From SXXH01 sp041165735 (GTDB taxonomy: Bacteria > Planctomycetota > UBA1135 > GCA-002686595): a DNA stretch of 40,117 nt. Positions 8,073 through 16,281 of the stretch are shown one piece after another; the stretch's first letter is position 1, and every line of letters begins with the position of its first letter. The position numbers and the translations under genes were made by a program. The stretch covers positions 1 to 40,117 of the forward strand of contig JBKDQQ010000172.1 of the NCBI GenBank assembly GCA_046341775.1, in the 5' to 3' direction. The notes under the pieces were generated by a model. That model was not told the origin of the DNA and did no database searches. It worked only from the letters and a program-made list of their open reading frames with translations.

Positions 8073-8509
8073 AGCACTCCCGGCGCCATTCGATGCTGCT
8101 TGGGCGCGCCAGCGCGCGTCGTCGCGGCGTGGAGACCATCGAGGTCGCCATCGCGCTACCGCTGCTCCTGATCGTCATCTTCGCCGGCTTCGAGTACGGC
8201 TGGGCGATCCTGCGCAGCATCCAGGCCGACCATGCGGCGCGCGAGGGCGCGCGCGTGGCGGCGTTGCACGGCGCCACCGCCGGCGAGGTCGAGGCGCGCG
8301 TGCAGGCCGCGTTGGGCGACGCGGGCATCGTCGACGCCACCGTGGCGATCGAACCCGGGGATCCGGGCCTCGTTCCACCGGGGCTGCCGGTCACCGTGCG
8401 CGTCGAAGCCCCCTACCGTTCCAACCGGCTGCTCGGGCTCGCGAGCCTGGTGCCGCTGCCCGACGAACTCGTCGGGCGGGCATCCATGGTCAAGGAGCCC
8501 GATCCCTGA
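8069..8509 (+). CDS. tadE: TadE-like minor pilin (pseudopilin)
   Basis: The 146-residue protein starts with GTG inside the stop of cpaA (GTGA); an ATG eight codons on (8093) is an alternative. The leader RRRGVETIEVAIALPLLLIV carries the TadE signature: Gly at the cleavage site, Glu close behind (VETIE) and a single hydrophobic helix, followed by YGWAILRSIQADHAAREGAR. The C-terminal 70 residues form a small soluble domain (VTVRVEAPYRSNRLLGLASLV) of the kind seen in TadE/TadF. TadE is processed by the prepilin peptidase and is needed for Flp fibre assembly. A 91-base gap follows before cpaB. Confidence 0.88.
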   Translation: MKHSRRHSMLLGRASARRRGVETIEVAIALPLLLIVIFAGFEYGWAILRSIQADHAAREGARVAALHGATAGEVEARVQAALGDAGIVDATVAIEPGDPGLVPPGLPVTVRVEAPYRSNRLLGLASLVPLPDELVGRASMVKEPDP

Positions 8510-8600
8510 GCTCGAACCGCCGCCGGCGCGCGCCCCTTGCGCGCCGAAGCGCCACCCGACTTCGCATCCAGACACCACGAAACTGCACCTGCCTCCAGCC

Positions 8601-9518
8601 ATGACCAATTCACGCATGCTCCTCGTCGGCCTCGCCGTGGCGGCCGTGGCGGCCCTGCTCGTGGGCCTGCTCCAATCCCTCAGCTCGCCCGACCAGGCCG
8701 GCCGCGGCGCGGGCGCGCGCCAGCACATCGTCGCCGCGCGCGACTTGCCCGCCGGACGCAAGCTCGCGGCGCAGGACCTCGCCTGGGCCAACGCGCCCGA
8801 GGGCGTCGACGCCGGCCTCGCCTCGAGCTCGGAGGCGCTCGGCCGCGCGCTGGTGGCGCCGCTCGCCAAGGGCCAGCCGCTGCGTGAAGCAAACTTGACA
8901 ACGCGCCTGTCCGGCGCGGCCATCGCCAACCTGCTGCCCAGCGGCCAGCGCGCGATCACGATCAGCCTGCGCGACACGGGCCCCGAAGTCGTGCTGTATC
9001 CGGGCGCGATGGTCGACGTGCTGGCGACCTTCGAGGTCCCCGGGCGTTCCGGCGCGGCCCGCGAGGCGCTGACGCGCACGGTGCTCGAAGCGGCCCAGGT
9101 GCTGGCGGTCAACGACGACGCGGTCGGCGCCGCGGAAGGAGTCGAGCGGCGCAACGCTTCGCGGCGCCTCGCGGTGACGCTGGGAGTGACGCCGCAGCAG
9201 GCGGCCGACCTCGAGCTCGCCAGTTCGCGCGCGACGCTGGGCATCGCGCTGCGCTCCGAGCAGGACCGCGCGGCCGCGCAACAACCCGTCTCGCCCGTCG
9301 CCACGACCGCCAGCGTGTTCGGCGCCGAATGGCTGCGCGAGCCCGCCGCCGAGAAGGTCGAGGCGCGCGTCGAACCCAAGCCCGCGCCGCAAGCGCCGGC
9401 GCCCGTCGTCGCCCCGCCGCAGGTCGCGCCCGCCGCGCCGAAGAAGGCCGCGTGGGAGGTCAAGGTGCTCGGAGGCGACCGCGTCGAGCGCACCGAATTC
9501 CCCGCCAAGGACCAATGA
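8601..9518 (+). CDS. cpaB: Flp pilus assembly protein CpaB/RcpC
   Basis: A 305-residue periplasmic protein anchored by one N-terminal helix (LLVGLAVAAVAALLVGLL). Residues about 42-105 form an SAF domain (HIVAARDLPAGRKLAAQDLA ... LAKGQPLREANL), and residues about 115-225 are the RcpC/CpaB domain (AITISLRDTG, VVLYPGAMVDVLATFEVPG, RRLAVTLGVTPQQAADLELA). The C-terminal 80 residues are Ala/Pro-rich and unstructured-looking. CpaB is an accessory of the outer-membrane secretin and is thought to bridge it to the periplasm and peptidoglycan. The ATG at 8601 directly precedes the signal anchor. The stop overlaps the cpaC start (ATGA). Confidence 0.92.
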   Translation: MTNSRMLLVGLAVAAVAALLVGLLQSLSSPDQAGRGAGARQHIVAARDLPAGRKLAAQDLAWANAPEGVDAGLASSSEALGRALVAPLAKGQPLREANLTTRLSGAAIANLLPSGQRAITISLRDTGPEVVLYPGAMVDVLATFEVPGRSGAAREALTRTVLEAAQVLAVNDDAVGAAEGVERRNASRRLAVTLGVTPQQAADLELASSRATLGIALRSEQDRAAAQQPVSPVATTASVFGAEWLREPAAEKVEARVEPKPAPQAPAPVVAPPQVAPAAPKKAAWEVKVLGGDRVERTEFPAKDQ

Positions 9519-11041
9519 TGGACCAGCGCCGCGCACGCACCATGATCGCCTCGACCCTCTCGGCCCTGCTGTGGCTCCACTCCGGCGCGGCGCAGGCGGG
9601 CGCGCTCGCCGGCGCGCCCGCGGTGGCGGCGCAGGACGCCAAGGCCGCCGATGCGCTCGTGGTCGGGGCCTCGACGCTCGTGCGCCTCGATGGGCGCGTC
9701 GAGCTCGTCGTCGTGGCCGACCCGGCGGTGGTCGACGCCAAGCCGGTCTCGCCCGGCGAAGTGCTGCTCGTGGGGCGCGCGCACGGCGCGACCGACGTCG
9801 TCTTCCGCCTCGAGTCGGGCGAGAGCGTCGTGCGCCGCGTCGTCGTCGGCCTCGACGCGAACGGCCTCGCGACGCGCTTGCGCGAGCTCTTCGGCGCGAA
9901 CCTCGCGGTGCAGGAGGTCGACGGCGTGGTCGCGCTGCGCGGACGCGTGCCCGACGTGCGCACGGCGGAGCTGCTGCGCGCCTACATGGGGACGAGCGGC
10001 CACAAGTGGATCGACCTGACCCACATCCCCGGCGTGCAGCAGGTGCAACTGCGCGTGCGCATCGCCGAGGCCAGTCGCACCGCGCTGCGCGAGCTCGGCT
10101 TCAGCGGCGTGGTCGGGGGCTCGTCGGCCTTCGGAGGCGTGCAGGCGCCCGGCGGCTCGCCCTTCCAATCGGTGTCCATCTCGCCGCAGCCGGGCTCGCC
10201 CGCGGGTTCGGCCGACTTCGCCTTCGACGCCGCGGGCAGCCCCGTGTCGAGCGCCACGACGCTGTTCGCCGGCGCGCCGAGCGCCAACCTGGAGGCGTAC
10301 CTGCAGGCCCTGGCGGAGAACCGCTACGTGCGCCTGCTGGCCGAACCCAACCTCGTCGCCGTCAGCGGCGAACAGGCGACCTTCCTCGTCGGCGGCGAGT
10401 TCCCCGTGCCCATCGTGCAAGGCTCGGTCGTCGGCGGCGGCAGCACGATCACGATCCAGTACAAGGAGTTCGGCGTGCGGCTGAACTTCAGGCCGCAGGT
10501 GCTCGGCCAGGGGCGCATCCGCCTCGAGGTCGCGCCCGAAGTGAGCGAGCTGAGCGAGATCGGCGCGCTGAAGCAGAACGGCTTCACGATCCCCGGCATC
10601 GTGACGCGCCGCTCGAACACCACGGTCGAACTGGCGAACGGCCAGTCCTTCGCGCTGGCCGGCCTCTTGCGCAGCAAGGACCAGGCGCGCTCCTCGAAGG
10701 TGCCCGGGCTCGGCGACCTGCCGGTGCTGGGGTCGTTGTTCCGCAGCGTGCGCTACGAGCAGGACCAGACCGAGCTCGTGGTCATGGTCACCGCCGAGCT
10801 GGTGGAGCCCCTCGAGGACGGGCGACTGCTGCCGCTGCCGGGCGACCTGCACGTCGCGCCGAACGACTGGGAGCTCTTCATGGAGGGCGAGCTGCACGGC
10901 AAGGCGCGCCTCAACGGCGCGTCGGATCGGCTGGCGCAGCTCGGACTGGGCGCCTTGCGCGGTCCCGGCGCGTGGCGGCGCCCCGACGAACCGCGCGTGG
11001 CGGCCGCGGACGCGCCACCGGCGGGCGGAGCGAAGCAGTGA
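9515..11041 (+). CDS. cpaC: Outer-membrane secretin CpaC/RcpA of the Tad pilus
   Basis: The 508-residue protein opens with a signal peptide (residues about 9-28, TMIASTLSALLWLHSGAAQA). An N-terminal pilus/BON-like domain follows (VELVVVADPAVVDAKPVSPG, about 60-130). The secretin core has its hallmark segments: NRYVRLLAEPNLVAVSGEQA with GGEFPVPIV, TITIQYKEFGVRLNFRPQVL, and ELANGQSFALAGLLRSK ... PGLGDLPVLGSLFRS followed by QTELVVMVTAELVEPL. These multimerise into the channel through which the Flp fibre leaves the cell. A C-terminal extension of about 70 residues is rich in Ala and charged residues. The ATGATG start overlaps the cpaB stop; the stop overlaps the GTG of cpaF. No TadZ/CpaE gene intervenes, which is unusual for tad operons. 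Confidence 0.95.
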   Translation: MMDQRRARTMIASTLSALLWLHSGAAQAGALAGAPAVAAQDAKAADALVVGASTLVRLDGRVELVVVADPAVVDAKPVSPGEVLLVGRAHGATDVVFRLESGESVVRRVVVGLDANGLATRLRELFGANLAVQEVDGVVALRGRVPDVRTAELLRAYMGTSGHKWIDLTHIPGVQQVQLRVRIAEASRTALRELGFSGVVGGSSAFGGVQAPGGSPFQSVSISPQPGSPAGSADFAFDAAGSPVSSATTLFAGAPSANLEAYLQALAENRYVRLLAEPNLVAVSGEQATFLVGGEFPVPIVQGSVVGGGSTITIQYKEFGVRLNFRPQVLGQGRIRLEVAPEVSELSEIGALKQNGFTIPGIVTRRSNTTVELANGQSFALAGLLRSKDQARSSKVPGLGDLPVLGSLFRSVRYEQDQTELVVMVTAELVEPLEDGRLLPLPGDLHVAPNDWELFMEGELHGKARLNGASDRLAQLGLGALRGPGAWRRPDEPRVAAADAPPAGGAKQ

Positions 11042-12339
11042 ACGCGGCCTCCTCGTCCGCGCGGCTCGCCGAGCTGCGGCGCGAACTGCACCAACGACTG
11101 GTGCAGGCGCTCGACTACGGCGCCGCGGAGAAGCTCGAGCGCGAGGCGCTCCTGTCCTCGTGCGAGGCCCGCGCGCGCGCCCTGGCGCAGGACCTCGGCC
11201 GCGACCTCGGCGCCGACGAGCGCGAGCGGCTCGTGTCGGGCGTGCTCGACGACATGTTCCGCCTCGGGCCGCTCGAGCCGCTGCTCGCCGACGACGACGT
11301 CAGCGACATCCTCGTCTCCGGCCCGCGCAAGGTGCATGTCGAGCGGCGCGGCGTGCTGGAGCCCGCGGCGGTCGAGTTCCGCGACGAGGCGCACCTGCTG
11401 CACGTCGTGCAGCGCATCGTGCGCAACGCGGGGCGGCGCATCGACGAGAAGAGCCCGATGGTCGACGCGCGACTCCCCGACGGCTCGCGCGTCAACGCGA
11501 TCATCCCGCCGCTCGCCGTGGACGGGCCGCAGTTGTCCATCCGCCGCTTCCCCAAGCGCGCGCTGACCATCGAACGCCTCGTCGAGCTGGGCGCGCTCGC
11601 GCCCGCCTCGGCCGAGCTGCTGCGCGGCGCGGTGCGCGGCCGCCTGAACATCATCTTCGCCGGCGGCGCGGGCGTCGGGAAGACGACCCTGCTGAACGCG
11701 GCCTCCGCCTCGCTCGGCCCGCGCGAACGCATCGTCACCATCGAGGACGCGGCCGAGCTGCGCCTCGAAGGCGAGCAGATCGTGCGCCTCGAGACGCGCG
11801 CCGCGAACATCGAAGGCGTGGGCGAGACGACCACGCGCGACCTCGTGCGCAACGCGCTGCGCATGCGCCCGGACCGCATCCTGGTCGGCGAATGCCGCGG
11901 CGCCGAGGCCTTCGACATGATGCAGGCGATGAACACGGGCCACGAAGGCTCGATGACCACGCTGCACGCGAACTCAGCGCGCGACGCGCTGGTGCGCCTC
12001 GAGTCGATGCTCGCCATGGGCGGCTTCGACATGCCGGTGGGCGTGCTGCGCGGGTACATCGCCTCGGCGATCCACCTGGTCGCGCACCTCGTGCGCCTGC
12101 CGGACGGGCGACGCGTGGTGGGCGAGATCGTCGAGGTGCTCGACGTGGACGACCACGGCGTGCGCGTCGAACCGCTGCACCGCCACCGCCTGCTGTCGGT
12201 GCGCGACGGCGCGGCGCATGGCCGCTTCGAGGCGACCGGCGCCGAGCCCACCTTCCTGGAGCACCTGCGCGTGCGCGGCATCGAGCTCGACCGGCGCCTG
12301 TTCGCGTCCGGCGCGCTGGCTGGAGGCGGCGGCGCGTGA
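11038..12339 (+). CDS. cpaF: Tad secretion motor ATPase CpaF/TadA
   Basis: A 433-residue secretion ATPase of the PilT/VirB11 superfamily that powers Flp pilus polymerisation at the inner membrane. Seen: the N-terminal helical region and the CpaF-specific LGPLEPLLADDDVSDILVSG (76-95), SPMVDARLPDGSRVNAIIPP, the Walker A GGAGVGKTT (209-217, with Ala and Val where GGTGSGKTT is usual), the Asp box IVTIEDAAELRL, Walker B RILVGECRGAEAFDM (280-294) and the His box GHEGSMTTLHANS (301-313). Length and order fit the family. The GTG start lies within the cpaC stop (GTGA), and the stop in turn overlaps the tadB GTG, so translational coupling through the operon is likely. Confidence 0.96.
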   Translation: MNAASSSARLAELRRELHQRLVQALDYGAAEKLEREALLSSCEARARALAQDLGRDLGADERERLVSGVLDDMFRLGPLEPLLADDDVSDILVSGPRKVHVERRGVLEPAAVEFRDEAHLLHVVQRIVRNAGRRIDEKSPMVDARLPDGSRVNAIIPPLAVDGPQLSIRRFPKRALTIERLVELGALAPASAELLRGAVRGRLNIIFAGGAGVGKTTLLNAASASLGPRERIVTIEDAAELRLEGEQIVRLETRAANIEGVGETTTRDLVRNALRMRPDRILVGECRGAEAFDMMQAMNTGHEGSMTTLHANSARDALVRLESMLAMGGFDMPVGVLRGYIASAIHLVAHLVRLPDGRRVVGEIVEVLDVDDHGVRVEPLHRHRLLSVRDGAAHGRFEATGAEPTFLEHLRVRGIELDRRLFASGALAGGGGA

Positions 12340-13157
12340 ACGACGGCGGCTTCGACTGGATCGCGCCCCTGGCGGCCGGCGGCGTCGCCGGGTTCGCCTG
12401 GTGGATGATGGCGCGCGGCCCCCGCGGCGCCACCAGGCGCGGACGCGCAGCGTGGAGTCCCGTGCCGCTCGTCGTCGGATTGGCGCTGGGCGCGTTGGTG
12501 TGGTTCGCGCTCGACCGCCCGTTGCTGGGCGTGGCGGCCTTCGCCGTGTGGCAGGGCGGTTCGCTCTTCCTGCGCGCGAAGGAGCGCGAGCGCGCGACCC
12601 GCGAGGAGGAGCGCGACGCGGTCGAGGCCATCGCGACGGCCGGGCGCGCGCTGCGCGCGGGCATCCCGCTGGCGGGCGTGCTGCGGATCGTCGCCGAACG
12701 CTCGCGCGGACGAGCGCGCGAAGCCTTCGCGGAGATCATCCAGCGCGAGGAGCTCGGCGAGGAGCTGGCTTCCGCCGTGCGCGGCGCGATGCTCGCCTCG
12801 GAGGTGCCCGCGCTGCGCAGCTTCGGCCTGGCGGTCGTGGCGCAACTCCAAAGCGGCGGCAACCTCGCCGACACGACCGACCGCCTTTCGCAGGCGCTGA
12901 TCGAGCGCGCCCGCGTGCGCCGCCGCGCGCGCACCATCGTGGCCTACAGCCGCATGGCCACGCAGATCCTGCTGGTGCTGCCGCTCGCCGCGATCTTCAT
13001 CATGTCGTTCGTGCTCGACGGCTACGCGGAGTTGCTGCTGCACCGGGCCGAGGGCAACGTGATCCTCGGCATGGCCGCCTTGATGGTGGTGGCGGGGCTG
13101 GTGCTCGTGCAGCGCTTCGGACGCATCGACCTCGAGCGCGGGGGCTCGACGCGATGA
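12336..13157 (+). CDS. tadB: Inner-membrane platform protein TadB
   Basis: The 273-residue protein has N-terminal hydrophobic helices (about 8-26, 42-61), a central type II secretion F (GspF-like) cytoplasmic domain (about 95-205: EAIATAGRALRAGIPLAGVL ... GGNLADTTDRLSQALIERAR) and two C-terminal helices (about 212-233 and 245-263). TadB and TadC form the membrane platform on which CpaF works. The GTG start overlaps the cpaF stop and the TGA overlaps the tadC ATG. The order cpaF-tadB-tadC is the usual one. Confidence 0.92.
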   Translation: MNDGGFDWIAPLAAGGVAGFAWWMMARGPRGATRRGRAAWSPVPLVVGLALGALVWFALDRPLLGVAAFAVWQGGSLFLRAKERERATREEERDAVEAIATAGRALRAGIPLAGVLRIVAERSRGRAREAFAEIIQREELGEELASAVRGAMLASEVPALRSFGLAVVAQLQSGGNLADTTDRLSQALIERARVRRRARTIVAYSRMATQILLVLPLAAIFIMSFVLDGYAELLLHRAEGNVILGMAALMVVAGLVLVQRFGRIDLERGGSTR

Positions 13158-13912
13158 AGGCGGCGGCCATCCGACCTTGGCGCGGCGAGCTCGCGGGACC
13201 GCGCCTCGTTCCGCGCGCCTACGCGGAGCTGCTCGAGGCGGCCGGCGAGTCCTCGCCCGCCGCGCAGTCCTCCTGGCTGGTGCTGCATGCGCTCGCCGTG
13301 CTCGGAGGCGCCTTCGCCGGCGCGTGGTTCGGGCTCGGCGGCGAGCGCGAAGTCGCTCCGCTCGTGTTCGGCGCCATCGGCGCGGCGCTGGGCTGGTGGC
13401 TGCCGCTTTCGTGGCTCGAGGGGCGCAGGGCGCGACGCCGCGCGGAGATCGTGGCCGAGTTGCCGGTGATGCTCGACCTGCTGCAACTGTCGTTGCAGGG
13501 CGGCGCCAGCCTCGGCGCCGCATGGAGCACGACCGCGGAACACATGGACTCGCGCGTGTCGGCCTTGGCGCAGGAGATGCGCCGCGTCGACCTCGAAGTC
13601 TCCCTCGGCGGAGCCTGGTCGGCCGCGCTGGAGTCGGCCTCGAGCCGCAGCGGCGTGGACGAGTTCCGGGCGCTCGGGCAGATGCTCGAGCAGACCGAGC
13701 GCTTCGGCACGGAGCTGGCGCGCATGGTCGCCGTGCAGTGCGATTCGCTGCGCCACGCCGAGTTGCAGGACCTCGAGGAGCGCGCCCACGAGGCGTCGGT
13801 GAAGATGCTCTTCCCGTTGACCGCCTTGCTGCTGCCCGCGACGCTACTCGTCATCGTCGGCCCGCTGCTCATCATGCTCTTCGACGCCCTGCGGCAGGCG
13901 ACCAGCGACTAG
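13154..13912 (+). CDS. tadC: Inner-membrane platform protein TadC
   Basis: The 252-residue partner of TadB. Two N-terminal hydrophobic helices (about 41-58 and 68-82) precede a GspF-type domain (about 92-210: AELPVMLDLLQLSLQGGASL, FRALGQMLEQTERFGTELAR) and a final pair of helices (LFPLTALLLPATLLVIVGPL). The motif E-L-P-x-x-L-D-L-L at the start of the domain is typical of TadC. ATG overlaps the tadB stop (ATGA). A 21-base gap follows before the next lipoprotein gene. Confidence 0.92.
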   Translation: MKAAAIRPWRGELAGPRLVPRAYAELLEAAGESSPAAQSSWLVLHALAVLGGAFAGAWFGLGGEREVAPLVFGAIGAALGWWLPLSWLEGRRARRRAEIVAELPVMLDLLQLSLQGGASLGAAWSTTAEHMDSRVSALAQEMRRVDLEVSLGGAWSAALESASSRSGVDEFRALGQMLEQTERFGTELARMVAVQCDSLRHAELQDLEERAHEASVKMLFPLTALLLPATLLVIVGPLLIMLFDALRQATSD

Positions 13913-13933
13913 CGCACGGCGACCATCGGCCCC

Positions 13934-14506
13934 ATGACCACCCCCTCGCACCGAACCATGGATTCCGCGACCCTCTTCCGCCGCGCGCTGCCGCGCCTGG
14001 CGTCGTCCTTGTGCATCGGCCTGTGCCTGGCCGCGTGCGCCTCGCGCAAGGGCTCGGGCACCATCGACGGCGTCGACCACGACGGCCGCGCGGCCGACCG
14101 CCTGCATGCCCAAGCGCCCTTCGACGAGCAGGCGCGACTCGCCGTGCTGCGCTCGGCTGCGCTGGACGAGAGCCACTTCTCCCCGGGCTCGGCGCGCCTC
14201 ACCTCGCGCGGCCAGCGCGACATCGCCATCCTCGCCGACGCCATGGCGGAGGCGGGCGGACGCATCTCCATCGACCGGGGCTCGGCCGATGACGCGCTGC
14301 ACGCCGCGCGCCTCGAGGGCGTGCGCCGCGCCTTGGCGCGCGAAGGCATCGCGCCCGATCGGGTGCTGCTCGACGAAGCCGGCCCCGGCGGCGCGGGCGT
14401 GGCCGGCGCGGAGGCGTTGCGGATCCTCGACATCGTCCGCCGCGATCCGCTGAACATCCCCTCGAGCAGCATCCTCTCCACCTCGACCACCGGAGGCGTG
14501 CAATGA
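13934..14506 (+). CDS. Tad-locus lipoprotein with OmpA/CpaD-like region
   Basis: The 190-residue protein has an N-terminal signal with lipobox LAAC (C35), so it is likely lipid-anchored. Residues about 80-150 (FSPGSARLTSRGQRDIAILA ... ISIDRGSADDALHAARLEGV ... REGIAPDRVLL) follow the pattern of an OmpA-C or CpaD domain: a strand-helix unit after an F-x-x-GSA-x-LT-x-x-G motif, with the usual NxxLSxxRA replaced by ALHAARLEGVRRAL. CpaD-type lipoproteins sit in the tad locus and assist the secretin, so location supports that role, but the similarity is weak. Alternative start at M9. The stop overlaps the next ATG (ATGA). Confidence 0.6.
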   Translation: MTTPSHRTMDSATLFRRALPRLASSLCIGLCLAACASRKGSGTIDGVDHDGRAADRLHAQAPFDEQARLAVLRSAALDESHFSPGSARLTSRGQRDIAILADAMAEAGGRISIDRGSADDALHAARLEGVRRALAREGIAPDRVLLDEAGPGGAGVAGAEALRILDIVRRDPLNIPSSSILSTSTTGGVQ

Positions 14507-15111
14507 GCCCCGAGCATCCGAACCTCCCCGTCCGCCGCGGCTGGCGCGCGCCGCTGTGCGCGCTGCTGCTGGTGCTGGCGTCCTGCCAAGCGACGACCAA
14601 CGAGGAAGCCGACTGGTTCGACGGCGGACCGATGCGCCCCGCCTCGGCCGAGACGCTGCAACTGACCGCGCGCGTGCTCGCCTCGAAGGGCGAGACCGCC
14701 CGCGCCGGCGCCGTGCTCGACCGCCTGTTGCGCGAACACCCCGACCATCTCGGCACCTACACCGAGGGCGCCGAGGTGCTCTTGCACGAGGGGCGCGTGT
14801 CCGACGCCGTGGGCTGGCTCGACCGCGGACTGGCGCGCTTCCCGGGGCATGCGGTCCTGCTCAACGACCGCGGACTCTGCCACCTCCTCGTCCCGGACCT
14901 CGTCGCCGCGACGAAGGACTTCGAGGCGGCGTACGCCACCGACCCGAACGATGCCGACTACGTGGGCAATCTGGCGTTGGTGCGCGCCCTGGCTGGACGG
15001 GAGGACGACGCACGTGCCTTGTGGAGCCGCGTGGTCGACTCTGGGCTGGTCGAGGGCAACCTCGATGTGGCGCGCAAGGCGCGCGAGCGCTTCGCCCAAT
15101 CGGCGAAATAG
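14503..15111 (+). CDS. tadD: TadD-like tetratricopeptide lipoprotein
   Basis: A 202-residue lipoprotein: signal sequence with lipobox VLASC (C28) followed by about three to four TPR units between residues 48 and 195 (TARVLASKGETARAGAVLDR, VLLHEGRVSDAVGWLDRGLA, LLNDRGLCHLLVPDLVAATK, ALVRALAGREDDARALWSRV). TadD lipoproteins act as pilotin-like or scaffold factors for secretin assembly in the Tad system. It is the last gene of the overlapping operon; about 150 bases follow before the first pilin gene, which has its own candidate promoter. Confidence 0.85.
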   Translation: MSPEHPNLPVRRGWRAPLCALLLVLASCQATTNEEADWFDGGPMRPASAETLQLTARVLASKGETARAGAVLDRLLREHPDHLGTYTEGAEVLLHEGRVSDAVGWLDRGLARFPGHAVLLNDRGLCHLLVPDLVAATKDFEAAYATDPNDADYVGNLALVRALAGREDDARALWSRVVDSGLVEGNLDVARKARERFAQSAK

Positions 15112-15159
15112 TTTCACGACCTGCAGCTCTGGCCCGGATCTCGAACCGCGAAGCAAGGC

Positions 15160-15187
15160 TTCAGGGCGTCCGGGGGCGTGGTATGCT
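15160..15187 (+). promoter_or_regulatory. Candidate sigma-70-type promoter of the first flp gene
   Basis: TTCAGG (15160-15165) and TATGCT (15182-15187) are 16 bases apart and lie about 80 bases before the flp ATG. The -10 box matches four of six consensus positions; the -35 box is weaker. A separate promoter would allow the major pilin to be expressed at higher level than the assembly machinery. Confidence 0.45.
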
Positions 15188-15192
15188 GAAGC

Positions 15193-15209
15193 GTCCGACG
15201 AAATCGGAC
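15193..15209 (+). other. Short perfect hairpin in the flp leader
   Basis: GTCCGA and TCGGAC form a 6-bp stem around a 5-nt CGAAA loop, immediately after the candidate -10 box, so it would be at or near the 5' end of the flp transcript. A 5'-terminal stem-loop could stabilise an abundant pilin mRNA; this is inference. Confidence 0.4.
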
Positions 15210-15265
15210 TTCCTACAATCCCCCTCTAGGGCCATCTCTGCAGCCTGCAACAGGATCGAATCACC

Positions 15266-15445
15266 ATGAAGAACTGGATGCTCAACTTCCTCCAAGACGA
15301 ACGCGGCGCCGAGTCCATCGAACTGGGCGTGACGGGCGCGGTTGTCGCCGCTGGCGCGGTCGCCGGTCTGCGCTCGGTCAAGGACAAGGTCCAGGAGAAG
15401 CAAGACGAACTCGTCCTGAAGCTCGACGAGTCGACGGCCTCTTGA
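15266..15445 (+). CDS. flp: Flp-family type IVb pilin 1
   Basis: This 59-residue prepilin is the structural subunit of the Flp/Tad fibre. A short leader MKNWMLNFLQDERG ends in Gly14, the predicted cleavage site; the mature part starts AESIELGVTG with the conserved Glu at +5 and a hydrophobic helix (GVTGAVVAAGAVAGL). Flp pilins usually have Glu-Tyr at +5/+6; here the Tyr is Leu. The tail (KDKVQEKQDELVLKLDESTAS) is charged and helical-looking. The ATG at 15266 gives the leader length shared with the second copy. 49 of 59 residues equal those of the second pilin. A strong terminator follows. Confidence 0.9.
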   Translation: MKNWMLNFLQDERGAESIELGVTGAVVAAGAVAGLRSVKDKVQEKQDELVLKLDESTAS

Positions 15446-15825
15446 TCCCGACGGGCCGGACACGGCCTCGAGTCAGCCTGCAGGCGGCGCGCTCCGGACG
15501 ACTGGAGCGCGCCGCCCGCTTTTCCGGGGTTCCGAGCGCCGCGGATCATCCATCGCGCGCAGTGGCAGGGTGGAGGCGGGGCCCTGGAGCGGACACCCCG
15601 TGACCGCTTCTCAGGTCGGCCCGACCATGTCATGCGGTAGCCAGCCGTGGCAGGCGGAGGCCTCCACCCTAGAAACCGAGAAAAATCCCCGTATCCAACC
15701 GGGCAATTGGCGGTGTGCAGCTGCAGGCCACGCCGCTACTATCAAGACGGAGACAGCAATTGCAACTCCCTGCAACTGCGACTCCTGTCGTATCTCCCCA
15801 ATCCCCACCTCGGGAATCAAGAACC
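15446..15825. other. Spacer between flp 1 and flp 2
   Basis: These 380 bases contain the terminator of flp 1 and must hold a promoter for flp 2, but no convincing -35/-10 pair was found; TACTAT near 15736 could be a -10 box. Region 15665-15800 is visibly less GC-rich than the surroundings and carries small direct repeats of TGCAACT type just upstream of the gene. No additional gene is supported. Confidence 0.4.
15483..15524 (+). terminator. Intrinsic terminator after flp 1
   Basis: A perfect 13-bp stem, GGCGGCGCGCTCC / GGAGCGCGCCGCC, with an 8-nt loop, followed within four bases by TTTT. This is the best canonical Rho-independent terminator in the window and separates flp 1 from the downstream copies. 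Confidence 0.85.
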
Positions 15826-16005
15826 ATGAAGAACTGGGTCATCAACTTCATCAATGACGAGCGCGGCGCCGAGTCCATCGAGCTGGGCGTCACGGGCGCC
15901 ATCGTCGCGGGCGGCGCGGTCGCCGGCCTGAGCGCCGTCAAGGGCAAGGTCCAAGAGAAGCAAGACGAACTGGTCGAGAAGCTCGACGAGTCGACCGCTT
16001 CCTGA
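15826..16005 (+). CDS. flp: Flp-family type IVb pilin 2
   Basis: This 59-residue paralog of the first pilin has the same leader length (MKNWVINFINDERG), the same cleavage context G/AESIELGVTG with Glu at +5, and the same charged tail (KVQEKQDELVEKLDESTAS). Differences from copy 1 are mostly conservative changes in the leader and hydrophobic helix. Upstream frames open further left, but the pilin start is fixed by the match to copy 1. It has its own downstream hairpin, so it is probably transcribed separately or as a read-through product. Confidence 0.9.
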   Translation: MKNWVINFINDERGAESIELGVTGAIVAGGAVAGLSAVKGKVQEKQDELVEKLDESTAS

Positions 16006-16039
16006 TTTGCGCGGCCTCCTCGGAGGCCAACGATACAGG

Positions 16040-16077
16040 GGCGCGGCCCTCCTCCCAGGGTCGCGCCTCATGTTTTC
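16040..16077 (+). terminator. Intrinsic terminator after flp 2
   Basis: GGCGCGGCCCT pairs with AGGGTCGCGCC (11 bp with one G-U pair) around a 6-nt loop, and TTTT follows at 16073-16076. A second small inverted repeat, GGCCTCC/GGAGGCC, lies just before it (16013-16028). Confidence 0.75.
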
Positions 16078-16281
16078 GGATGCAGCACTCTTGACCGGGA
16101 CGCGCCCCGGTCCGACGGATCCGAGCACCACGCGGATCCTGCTTTGACGACCGCCCGCCTTGCACCAGCGTGCGCGTCGGATCCTCGCCACCATCCACAT
16201 TCGTCGCGCTGCCGATCGCTCGGCCAGGCGAACAATCCCCAGCCCCTGCATCCCGCCACTCCCATGCGGATGCCGCACACC

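Noticed and set aside
15176..15192. Sigma-54 type promoter before flp 1
   Set aside because: GTGGTATGCTG lacks the GG-N10-GC spacing of -24/-12 elements; a sigma-70 type pair fits better.
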